NCBI GenBank assembly: GCA_009731375.1
Contig: BJOX01000053.1
Span: 28,291-92,290, forward strand
Source: Paulinella micropora
Lineage: Eukaryota > Cercozoa > Imbricatea > Euglyphida
Reading direction: 5' to 3'
DNA length: 64,000 bases
Translations under genes and position numbers: made by a program
Shown here: piece by piece, positions 54,527 through 63,479 of the stretch
Layout: the number at the start of each line of letters is the position of its first letter
How positions within the stretch are numbered: position 1 is the stretch's first letter
Notes under the pieces: generated by a model
Seen by the model: the letters and a program-made list of their open reading frames with translations, nothing else
What the model was told of the DNA's origin: nothing
Database searches by the model: none

Positions 54527-54747
54527 ACATGTACTATCTGGGTTGTGAATATCAATCACTGTTTGATACAACTCAGTGAGCCAGAACAGTCAACTGCTCA
54601 TCATCATGGATCAAGTGAGTCGAACAGTACTAGATCTTGTATGGACATGTCGTATCTGGGTTGTGAATATCAATCACTGCTTGATACAACTCAGTGAATA
54701 AGAACAGTCAACTGCTCATCATCATGGATCAAGTGAGTCGAATAGTA
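54524..54747 (+). repeat. 118-bp direct repeat, two copies
   Basis: Two copies, 54,524-54,629 and 54,642-54,747, sharing GGGTTGTGAATATCAATCAC and CATCATGGATCAAGTGAGTC, offset by 118 bp with few differences. They mark the left start of the AT-rich island. No frame is conserved. Confidence 0.8.
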
Positions 54748-55955
54748 ATGTATTTTGTTTTGATCTGCATACTGCTCCTTATCAAAGAACAGCCGCAGAC
54801 ATGTTACATTCTTAAGGACATGTCACTGAGTGCTCAACTTTGAAGTCTCATTTTTCTCAAACAAACATATTTGAGGATACGAAAACGCAGAGCACACGGT
54901 TGGAAAGCCCTTGTCCTGGGCTCGGAGGCTCACATGATGGCTTGGCAGCACTGTTACATCAGTTCTATTGGTGAAGTCACGAGTCGACGAGATGATCAAA
55001 GTTGATGGAGTGAGTTTGCCACTTGAATTTCCATAGTGTTAATATTGCTGTAATACAGCAGCCAGTAAGTAAAAATCGGTATTTGATCTTTCGGTAATGA
55101 CATTAATACTATTAATACTTGCCAATCACACTGGCAAGTTGAAAGTGAAGTGAATAATTACTAGATGATGAGGCGCCACATAATGATTACTCAAAGCGTA
55201 ACCGTGACTGTTGCTTAAGTGAGTTGATCAACGACTCAGCTTTCAAATATTATTCAAAAACGCTTAGCAAGTTTTCGTAGTAGAGCTGAAAAGGAATTTA
55301 CAATGATGGACGGTAGGTGACTGATCTATTATATAATATTCACATTAATATTTTACCAATCAATATACTAAGTTAATATGTAGTACTATACTATCATCAA
55401 CTTGCCACTCACTTCAAATTCAACTAGTCACGTGATGATGAATATAGTTCAAGTCACAGTTAACTGTCAGTACAATAACAGTGGCAGTGACGTCGCCGCT
55501 TTAACAATTCAACTGACTGTTATATATTAATATATACTAGGCTTCCACTCGGATTTAAATAATTTACTCCGCCTCACTGCCGGGCCACCGCCGGGGAGCC
55601 AGTTTGCCACCGACCGCACTGATCCGACTTGATTGATCTGATATATGACTCATGATTTGACGTGACCATCGGTGGCCACCCGGGGGCCGTAGGCTATTCT
55701 TTTGTTTTCTTAAGAAGTAGGACAATATAAGTGATGTGGGAAGCAGGTTTAACGTCTCCTAGGCGTCCCCAGTCGACTAACTAACCAGCTCCACAAGAAC
55801 TTTAATAGAATTGCCTTCACAACAGACAAAAGCCCGACAAACAACCAAAACAAATGACGACAACTCTAAGACTTAAATTTCTGGTGCCACCAATGCCACC
55901 CATACCAGAAAATATAGTGACAATATTAACTAACGTATTAACCGGTTGTATTAAT
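54748..55955. other. AT-rich stretch without recognised genes
   Basis: About 1.2 kb without long frames. Repeated short pieces such as TTAATATTAATA and several CACTT/GAGTCG motifs occur, plus a GC-richer patch near 55,560-55,690. It lies 3' of the primase frame and may hold eroded viral sequence. Confidence 0.5.
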
Positions 55956-55959
55956 CTCA

Positions 55960-57228
55960 TCACCTAGGTCCCTTCCCAAGCTCCCCCTTGATGGCATTAA
56001 TACCTACACACACCCTAACAAAGAATGATTCCATTGCTGATTCCGTCTTATAGCGGAATACCTTCTTGCCTTTGGAATCAACATATTCTTCAATTATAGT
56101 CGGCTTTGCTAAGTTAGCAAAAGTGTATGATTCATTCATCCAGGCTAAAGCAGTGTTTATCAACTCTTTGAATTTTTTTATACTATTACATTCGCTGGCG
56201 AGTCGGCGCAGGTCATCAATCGTGTTGATATTACGGACGATAGGGGGCGATAATTCGTGAATTTTCATGCCTTTACCCTCGCAACTACTATCGTGGCAGT
56301 AGAAATACAGCCCGTCTCTTCTCCACACTACATAGCAATTGTCGCTGTTATTTTCGTCCCCGTTTATAATACATACTCGTGTCTCTATGGTTTTTAAAAC
56401 AAACATTCTCTGCTTTATTTCAACAATTTCTACATTTGGTATTTTGCTGAGTATAATTTCGCGTATTTCGTCCAATGTAATATGTTGATATCGCTTCAAA
56501 GTTGTATATTCGGGAATTTTGACGTCGTAAAATGTATTGTCATCGGATCGCATAATCAAATGATCGTCTATTTCCACATCTTGTAGCAGTTTCAATGTGT
56601 TTGTTTTTGGGGTGTATGAATACGGAAGCAAAACGCGGTCGCTATCCTCTTTATGAGAGTAGATAGTGCGAAAAGCCCTGTTTTTGCTATAGACGGAAAT
56701 ATCAAGTATGGTTCGCAATTCAATATTATTGTCGGCTCGTTCAAATGTGAAACAAAGGTCGGGATAATCTTTTTCAATCACAACTTCCACATACTTCCAA
56801 AACTCTTTTTGTGTTTCGCAGTTTTTAAATACCAATCCATTATCGTAAGAAAAATGGCACGACATTTTACCATTCTTGCTCGCATCCAAGTATTTGGCTT
56901 TTTTGGGATTATACTTCAAACCCACATTAGCAAATACATTTTCGATAAGTGTGTTCCACCGCTCATACATTTTTTCTCGTGAGATTGATAATTCATCGCC
57001 ATCAATGTCGGCAAACATTCGTTGGGGTTTGTTTTCCATTAATACTTCATAGTATTGCTTTTGGTCATTGGGCGTTTTTTCAATCAATTCAATGAAATCC
57101 TCTTGGCATGGCGTAGTGGTAAATTGTTTATTCCCCCACTTGACAAGAACCACATCCTGTGGTTTATCTCTCAGTGTTTCTTCTTGTTTCCAATACCATT
57201 GTTCATTGGTCAGTGTCGGTGCGGTCAT
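55960..57228 (-). CDS. PrimPol-like archaeo-eukaryotic primase (virus/mobile-element type)
   Basis: A 422-residue frame with archaeo-eukaryotic primase hallmarks: RMFADIDGDE with the metal-binding D74/D76, KMSCHF with S123 and H125, and ILDISVYSKNRAFR with D176, R184 and R187. A zinc-binding-like part follows, with C286 and then YCHDSSCEGKG (C311, C316). The usual His between the Cys pairs is not evident. Such primases start DNA synthesis in large DNA viruses, polinton-like viruses and related elements, often fused to a D5-type helicase; no helicase follows here. ATG at 57,228 is preceded by TATATAAC. Lower GC than the ankyrin exons, so an acquired gene is likely. Neighbouring minus-strand genes lie upstream. 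Confidence 0.7.
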   Translation of the reverse strand: MTAPTLTNEQWYWKQEETLRDKPQDVVLVKWGNKQFTTTPCQEDFIELIEKTPNDQKQYYEVLMENKPQRMFADIDGDELSISREKMYERWNTLIENVFANVGLKYNPKKAKYLDASKNGKMSCHFSYDNGLVFKNCETQKEFWKYVEVVIEKDYPDLCFTFERADNNIELRTILDISVYSKNRAFRTIYSHKEDSDRVLLPYSYTPKTNTLKLLQDVEIDDHLIMRSDDNTFYDVKIPEYTTLKRYQHITLDEIREIILSKIPNVEIVEIKQRMFVLKTIETRVCIINGDENNSDNCYVVWRRDGLYFYCHDSSCEGKGMKIHELSPPIVRNINTIDDLRRLASECNSIKKFKELINTALAWMNESYTFANLAKPTIIEEYVDSKGKKVFRYKTESAMESFFVRVCVGINAIKGELGKGPR

Positions 57229-57365
57229 GTTATATAGTCGCTCGGATCTTTTTTATAAAAATAAATCAATTATTCTATATATCCGTATATCCATGTATAT
57301 CATTGTCCTTAACAGGAAATTATAATTTTTTTATATCGTTATGCAAAAAAAATAACTCCTTTTTT
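57229..57365. promoter_or_regulatory. AT-rich spacer with TATA-like elements upstream of primase
   Basis: On the minus strand this contains GGATATATAG and, just before the primase ATG, GCGACTATATAAC. Similar TATATA elements sit within about 20 bp of the start codons at 57,898 and 58,149. A shared promoter type for the island is plausible. Confidence 0.4.
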
Positions 57366-57898
57366 TTAATTATTCAAGCACCCGCATTTAATAAATCCTT
57401 TGTATTGTCCGCAATGTTCGCAGTGCTTTAATCTATTTATTAAGCAGGCTTTGTGATAATACTTGTCTCTGTTTGGATACTTTTCCACTACCTTTTTTGG
57501 AATTGCCCTGTTGCTATTACAGTAACAACAAAATTTGATGTTCGGATTGTCAATGGTGCGGATGAGCAATGACAGGTCTTCGTTCATTTTGTCGTTCTCA
57601 AACCGCTTGATGCATTCAGAGCCTAGCACCATTTCGTTCCCGTTTTTTACATTTTTATGATGTAGTTTTTTATAATCTCGTGTGAGCAACAACAATATTG
57701 TTTTTCCCCTTTTTCTATACTTTTCACGAGTTTCCAGTCGGCCGTGTTCCACTTTCCATCGGGTAATATAAATGAAACGGCATTAACTAGATTTAGGAAA
57801 TAATTTCCGTTCACGTAATCCAAATGAAGTTGTAAGTCTTCATACGTCCAGTACGATCGGAGGTGCCTGAGAGGTGTCCATGGTTTATATAATAGCAT
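57366..57898 (-). pseudogene. Cys-rich small protein of viral type, one frameshift
   Basis: Two overlapping minus-strand frames, 57,898-57,647 and 57,752-57,366, form one gene. The first ends with CCCSHEIIKNYIIK; the second continues with NGNEMVLGSECIKRF and ends with several CxxC pairs (FCCYCNSNRAIP, HCEHCGQY). A Cys-His stretch followed by a GSECI-RF motif is a combination I associate with small proteins of large DNA viruses. The frames meet at an A5 run (57,653-57,657); one more base would restore continuity. About 175 residues in all. The break may be real decay or a sequencing error. Function unknown; a zinc-binding role is likely. Confidence 0.55.
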
Positions 57899-57957
57899 AT
57901 ATATTTTTATATATAAAATAAATTATATATTGTTTAACATATTATTACGAAAAGCCC

Positions 57958-58149
57958 TTAATTCAAGCAATCGGCTTTTTGTTTTTCATATTTCTCCTTC
58001 CGCGATATTTTTATCTTCTCTTGATTCTTATAATAGTATGCTTTGGCGTTTGCCCTATTCTTATCTGGATGAGCCTTCAAAAATGCTTTCGCCCTTTCCC
58101 TTCTCCGTTGAACGATTTCTTCCTTGGTGAATTGAGGTGTCCTCGGCAT
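57958..58149 (-). CDS. Small basic protein with YY-KN-EKI motif
   Basis: 63 residues, Lys/Arg-rich: starts MPRTPQFTKEEIVQRRRERA, has AHPDKNRANAKAYYYKNQEK and ends in a basic coil. YYxKNxEKI repeats are common in small proteins of protist viruses and related elements, where they probably bind nucleic acid. A TATATA element precedes the ATG. The protein at 58,643 carries the same motif on the other strand. Confidence 0.5.
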   Translation of the reverse strand: MPRTPQFTKEEIVQRRRERAKAFLKAHPDKNRANAKAYYYKNQEKIKISRKEKYEKQKADCLN

Positions 58150-58642
58150 CGCGTATCCTATATATAATTATATTATTTTAATTATTTTAAATAGAAAATC
58201 CATCTGCGCCAAAAATACAAAAACGCGGTTGAAAACGACTCGGACACCTGAGAGTGGTATTGAGCAGGCTGAGCGCGACAATTCGTGTTAGTATTAATCC
58301 ATGTCCGAGTCCGACCCCCGCGGGGCGGAAATTTTTGGAAGTGTCTATTAGAAAAATGGGGAGAGGAAGAAAAAATTTCTATTTCTTACTTGAACCTCGG
58401 ACAGGTCGGACATGTGTAATAGGAAGAAGTATTATACAATAAATATTGAAATTTAATAACCGAAAAGTGGCCGACCTTGTAAGTGTCAAGTAGGACACGG
58501 CCGACCCTAAGGTCGGACAGCAATAGGAGAAGGTATTATCACTCACCCTGCTCTTATATTCATCCTCTCGCTTGCTATAATAAAAAACGTAAGGGTCAAT
58601 ATTGCATTTAAGGTTAAGGGTCAGTATTACTATAAAGCAATA
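58150..58642. promoter_or_regulatory. Divergent intergenic region with repeated TCGGAC motifs
   Basis: Lies between minus-strand and plus-strand YY-KN genes. Contains TATATA sequences near 58,160 and at least six GTCGGAC/TCCGAC or GGCCGACC motifs between 58,240 and 58,540. Could be a promoter or replication control region. No gene seen. Confidence 0.3.
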
Positions 58643-59096
58643 ATGCCAACCGCATCTGAACAACACGCGAATCAACAAGAGTATATCTCGCAAAAATATG
58701 GAGATAGTTTTGCATTCTTAAGGATGCAAAAATACCAAGGAATATTATGAGAAGAATAAAGAAAAAATAGCACAAAGAAGGAAGCAACAACGTCAAGAAA
58801 ATAAGGATAAGATAAAGGAATACAATAAGGCATATTACGAAAAGAAAAAGAATGCGAATAAAGCACATTATGATAGCAAAGAGCATGTATTATTGGATAT
58901 ATACCAGAAGGCTAGTCTTGACAGACGAAAACAATACAAAGCAAAATATCGAAAGATATACAACGAGCAACTAAACAACCTTAAACTTGAATACGAGAAA
59001 AAATATGGAGAAAAAGCAGACAATAATATAGATAGATGGACTAGTTATTTTAACGAAAACAGAAAGCCCATCAATGTAATTATGCCAGCAAAATAA
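58643..59096 (+). pseudogene. YY-KN-EKI basic protein, one frameshift
   Basis: The frame starts at ATG 58,643 (MPTASEQHANQQEYISQKYG) and is lost after LRMQK at an A5 run (58,728-58,732). The next frame continues with KEYYEKNKEKIAQRRKQQ, then YNKAYYEKKKNANKA, and ends RKPINVIMPAK at 59,096. Removing one A would join them into about 150 residues. The second frame has no ATG of its own before the run. The last 26 codons lie in the inverted-repeat arm and are repeated at 61,523-61,604. Confidence 0.55.
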
Positions 59097-59659
59097 TATC
59101 GTTATGGCTGAGCCGATGCCACCAGCTTTTGGAAAAAAGAATTCCCGCGAATGTCACCAGCAACACCCAGTCAGATTGCTGACTGGCTGACTTTAGACTA
59201 AAATCAGAAATCAGAATTCTGACTGGACAGGTTTTTCATTCAAAATATGTCCTTACTTCCGCGAGAAAAGATTTTTTCTGTATGTTTTATGTGTATCCCC
59301 CCTAATCCCCCCCCCCCCATTTTTGGGTGATGCTCATTTATGTATACAGACCTGTCTATTCAAGTATTAAATACAAGCACAGAGAAACAGAAAAACACAC
59401 ATAGGACGACATAAAAAAACGACATAGGAAGCAAAAAAACATACCCTTGTTTTACAAAAAACGACAAACTAAGCACACTAAGAGAGATTTATACGAAATA
59501 ACGACAAAAACCATATAAAAGTTTATATACAATTTTATGAAATAAAATTGTGTTTTTGTCGTTATTTCGTATAAATCTCTCTTAGTGTGCTTAGTTTGTC
59601 GTTTTTTGTAAAACAAGGTATGTTTTTTTGCTTTCTATGTCGTTTTTTTATGTCTTCCT
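59016..59659 (+). repeat. Left arm of 0.65-kb inverted repeat
   Basis: Reverse-complementary to about 60,990-61,605, starting at GCAGACAA-AATATAGATAG. It includes the end of the 58,643 gene, about 235 bp of non-coding sequence with a CCCCCCC run, and a smaller palindrome. The inner palindrome begins near 59,331 and centres near 59,525, with arms including AAATAACGACAAAAAC and its complement. The arm ends where CT and TA repeats begin. Confidence 0.85.
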
Positions 59660-59660
59660 A

Positions 59661-59694
<34 letters not shown>

Positions 59695-60133
59695 TGTCTC
59701 TCTCTCTCTCTCTATATATATATACATGTATGTATGTAAGTACGTAAGTATGTACATATGTATGTATGTACATATGTATGTATATATGTATGTATGTATG
59801 TATGTATGTGTATGTATGCATGCATGTATGTATGTATGTATGTATGTATGTATGTGACATTGTATGTATGTGTGTATGTTTGTACGTTTGTATGTCTGCA
59901 GGTGTACATGTGTACATGTGTATGTGTGTATGTATGTATGTATGTATGTGTGTATGTATGTATGTGTATGTATGACATATGCATATGTATGTATGTATGT
60001 ATGTATGTATGCATGTATGTATGTATATATGTATGTATGTCTGTATGTTTGTACGTTTGTATGTCTGCAGGTGTACATGTGTATGTATGTGTGTATGTAT
60101 GTATGTGTGTATGTATGTATGTGTATGTATGAC

Positions 60134-60164
<31 letters not shown>

Positions 60165-60302
60165 TGTATGTATGTATGCATGTATGTATGTATATATGTA
60201 TGTATGTTTGTATCTGTCTATCTCTCTATCTATCTATCTGTGTTTGTATGTATGTTAGTATGTATGTCTGTATGTATGTATGTGTGTACGTATGTATGTA
60301 TG

Positions 60303-60336
<34 letters not shown>

Positions 60337-60912
60337 TGTATTTATGTACGCATGTATATACGTATGTATGTATGTATGTATGTATGTATGTATGTATGTA
60401 TGTATGTTATGTATGTATGTATGTATGTACCTACGTACGTACGTACGTATGTATGTATGTATGTGTGCATGTATGTATGTATTTACGTATTTATGTATTT
60501 ATGTATCTATGAATGTGTATGCATGTATATATGTATTTATATATGTAGGTATATATGTATGCATGTATGTATGTATGTACGCATGTACATCTGCAGGTGT
60601 GTATGTATGTATGTATGTATGTATGTATGTAGTATGTATGTATGTATGTTTGTACGTATGTACGTACGTACGTATGTATGCATGTATGTATGTATGTATG
60701 TATGTATGTATGCATGTATGTATGTATGTAACATATGTATGTATGTATGCATGCATGCATGTATGCATGTATGTATGTATATATGTATGTATATATGTGT
60801 GTATATATGTGTGTAGCATTCCATGTATGTGCGTATCTATGTACGTATGTATGTATGTATGTATGTATGTATGTATGTATGTATGTGTGCGTGTACGTAC
60901 ATATATATATAT
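59660..60912. repeat. CT, TA and ATGT arrays between inverted-repeat arms
   Basis: CT and TA repeats, then about 1.2 kb of ATGT with two copies of a GTATGTCTGCAGGTGTACAT motif (near 59,895 and 60,060). Low-complexity frames only. Confidence 0.9.
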
Positions 60913-61605
60913 GATCATTTATGTATATAGACCTGTCTATTCAAGTATTAAATACAAGCACAGAAAAACAGAAAAACACACATAGGAAAAAGCAAAAAAA
61001 CATACCCTTGTTTTACAAAAACGACAAACTAAGCACACTAAGAGAGATTTATACGAAATAACGACAAAAACACAATTTTATTTCATAAAATTGTATATAA
61101 ACTTCATTTATATGGTTTTTGTCGTTATTTCGTATAAATCTCTCTTAGTGTGCTTAGTTTGTCGTTTTTTGTAAAACAAGGGTTTTTTTTTTTGCTTCCT
61201 ATGTCGTTTTTTTATGTCGTCCTATGTGTGTTTTGTTGTTTCTCTGTGCTTGTATTTAATACTTGAATAGACAGGTCTATATACATAAATGATCATCACC
61301 CAAAAATGGGGGGGGGGGGGATACACTTAAAACATACAAAAAAAATATTTTCTCGCGGAAGTAAGGACATATTTTGAATGAAAAACCTGTCCAGTCAGAA
61401 TTCTGATTTTCTGATTTTAGTCTAAAGTCAGCCAGTCAGCAATCTGACTGGGTGTTGCTGGTGATATTCGCGGGAATTTCCTTTTTCCAAAAACTGGTGG
61501 CATCGGCTCAGCCATAACGATATTATTTTGCTGGCATAATTACATTGATGGGCTTTCTGTTTTCGTTAAAATAACTAGTCCATCTATCTATATTCTTGTC
61601 TGCTT
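60913..61605 (-). repeat. Right arm of inverted repeat with near-complete palindrome
   Basis: The inverse complement of the left arm. At 60,913-61,295 it holds a near-perfect palindrome of about 380 bp. Its outer ends read GATCATTTATGTATA and its complement; the centre is near 61,104, with a loop of about 43 bp that can itself pair (CAATTTTA..TAAAATTG). 61,296-61,605 matches 59,016-59,330. Confidence 0.85.
61523..61604 (-). pseudogene. Truncated 3' end of second YY-KN-EKI gene copy
   Basis: Encodes the same C-terminus as 59,016-59,096 (DRWTSYFNENRKPINVIMPAK, then stop), with one change near its start. Everything upstream is missing: at 61,605 the sequence changes to GC-rich DNA of a different gene. 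This marks a breakpoint within the element. Confidence 0.7.
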
Positions 61606-62249
61606 TGCACCGCCTGCCACATCGGGCCGTACTCCGCCAGCATCACGAAAAGAGGCAGCACGCTCTTCCATCCCTTCTGCCATTCTTTCAGGAGGTTGCA
61701 CTCTATATCTGGGTCGCCAGTCACTTTTTTCCCGTTGATGACAGCCAGGAACGCTTCCTTGCCGCGCTTCTTCCCTGCATCGTCGTGCGCCCACTTGAGC
61801 TCAGAGCACAGCTCCTCGATCATGGCTTCCCTGCCGCCTGGCTGCGCGTAATACGCAGCATGCTCAGGCACCTCGATCCCGTTCTTGAACATGGCTTGCA
61901 CGAGCAGAGTACATGCCGCGTTCTTGATATCAAGCCACTCGTAGTACTCGCCCGCGGCCATGCGACAGATCCACTTCTTCCTCAGGCCGATCGCGCACTT
62001 CCCCCAGAGCCTAGTCCCCTCGCAGCCCCTGCTCTCCGTGTATTCGATCATTGCGCTCCCGTGGCTCTTCTTGTACAAACCGATGATGTCGCTCACCTTC
62101 GCAGCCTCGTCCACTGGCAGGCGCGCCAGCGTCAGGATGTGCTGCAGCCGTTCCACGTTCACGCGCTGCTGCAGGGAGAAAGCGATCTTCTTCTCCTCCT
62201 CGCCGTCGTCTTCTGCCTTCCCCTTCTTCTTTTGAGCTTTCTTGGGCAT
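61584..62249 (-). CDS. Replication-protein-like frame truncated at the inverted repeat
   Basis: A 221-residue GC-rich frame from ATG 62,249; an ATG 33 bp upstream would add an unlikely MCYVLCADCPT. The N-terminus is Lys-rich (MPKKAQKKKGK), possibly a nuclear signal. Residues 105-125 read EWLDIKNAACTLLVQAM then GIEVP; R140 and a KEAFLAVINGKK stretch follow. A DxxNAxxxLL...GI-P...K-xFL order recalls polymerase-like proteins of protist mobile elements and viruses; this is resemblance only. The last six residues (SRQEYR) are encoded by inverted-repeat sequence, so the natural C-terminus is probably lost. Confidence 0.45.
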   Translation of the reverse strand: MPKKAQKKKGKAEDDGEEEKKIAFSLQQRVNVERLQHILTLARLPVDEAAKVSDIIGLYKKSHGSAMIEYTESRGCEGTRLWGKCAIGLRKKWICRMAAGEYYEWLDIKNAACTLLVQAMFKNGIEVPEHAAYYAQPGGREAMIEELCSELKWAHDDAGKKRGKEAFLAVINGKKVTGDPDIECNLLKEWQKGWKSVLPLFVMLAEYGPMWQAVQSRQEYR

Positions 62250-62282
62250 CGTCGGACAGTCTGCACATAACACATAGCACAA

Positions 62283-62645
62283 GAAAATTCAAAAACACTG
62301 ACAGGAAAAATTTCCCCCGTGTGTTGCGGCGCGGTAAAAAAAGTTTCGCGAAAATTTCCCCTTGTTCGCGGCGCGGCAAGTTTCCGGGAAAATGTCCACA
62401 TCCAGTGGTACGGCCGACAAGGGGTTCGACCCTGGCTGCTACCCACGTCCCTCGAGCAGAAACTCGAGGGTTGTGACCGAGATACGACAGACGAGGCGCG
62501 TGCCACGTCACCCTCTCCCGGCCGGCCCGGCTGTTGCCTTTTTGTCCCCGACTACTGCCTTTTTTGTCCCCTGCCACCCCCGACGGGAAACACACCCCCC
62601 GTCCCCACCACTGCCTCTCACCTGAGACAACGAGACGGTTCGGGA

Positions 62646-62678
<33 letters not shown>

Positions 62679-62760
62679 TTTTTTCTTTTTTTTTTTTTTT
62701 CCTTTCCCCCCTCTNNNNNNNNNNTTCCCTATAGTTTATGAGACAGGCTGAGACAGACGG
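62283..62760. promoter_or_regulatory. GC-rich upstream region of the 62.2-kb frame
   Basis: Contains AAAATTTCCCC stretches twice (62,307 and 62,350), CTCGAG..CTCGAG around 62,454, and a C run next to a 10-N gap (62,715-62,724). Overlapping minus-strand frames are not credible. No gene called. Confidence 0.3.
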
Positions 62761-62761
62761 C

Positions 62762-63445
62762 CAAATTTGTCGCATAACCCGTCGTTGAGACAAGAAAACG
62801 ACAAATTTATCCACAACTTTTCAGGGAGGGGTAAAAAAGTACCCACCCCCCTGGGGCCTGGGAGGCTGGGGGTGTCTCAGTGTCTCAAGCCCCGGCCAAG
62901 CAGGTGTCGACTGACCCTTTGTACAGTGTCGACCGACCCTTGTACAGTGTCGACCGACCTTTGTGCAGGGTCGACCGACCCTTGTACAGGGTCGACCGAC
63001 AAGCTATGGATAGGGCTTTTTTGCGGTAAATTTTCTTGGCCTCGACAAATTTGTCGCGTAACCCGTGATTGAGACAAGAAAACGACAAATTTATCCACAA
63101 CTTTTCGGGGAGGGGTAAAAAAGTACGCACCCCCCTGGGGCCTGGGGGGGCAGGGTGTGTCTCGGTGTCTCAAGCTTTTTGCGGCAAATTTTCTTGGCCT
63201 CGACAAATTTGTCGCATAACCCGTGATTGAGACAAGAAAACGACAAATTTATCCACAACATTTCCGGAGGGGGTAAAAAAGTACCCACCCCCCTGGGGCC
63301 TGGGGGGCAGGGTGTGTCTCAGTGTCTCAAGCCCGGCCAAGCAGGTGTCGACCGACCCTTGTACAGTGTCGACCGACATTGGCACAGTGTCGACCGACAT
63401 TGGCACAGTGTCGACCGACACTGACACTGTGTCGACCGACAGACC
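62762..63445 (+). repeat. Three direct repeats with GTCGAC minisatellites
   Basis: Copies begin near 62,762, 63,016 and 63,174. Each has CGACAAATTTGTCGC, GAGACAAGAAAACGACAAAT, TTATCCACAAC, a CCCCCCTGGGGCCTGGG stretch and GTGTCTCAAGC. The first and third copies are followed by five units of about 21 bp (GTGTCGACCGACCCTTGTAC) at 62,907-63,002 and 63,346-63,441. The ACAAATTTGT and GTCGAC parts are palindromic. It separates the 62.2-kb and 63.5-kb genes. Confidence 0.85.
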
Positions 63446-63479
63446 CGACCGGACCCCGGAACCCTTTAATGATTACGTC

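Noticed and set aside
62011-62814. 267-codon minus-strand frame overlapping the 62.2-kb gene
   Set aside because: It contains poly-G and the N gap, and its second half is a shifted frame of the gene chosen.
62800-63260. Three TTATCCACA motifs identical to the bacterial DnaA box
   Set aside because: They are part of a triplicated repeat in a eukaryotic context and nothing else suggests a bacterial origin.
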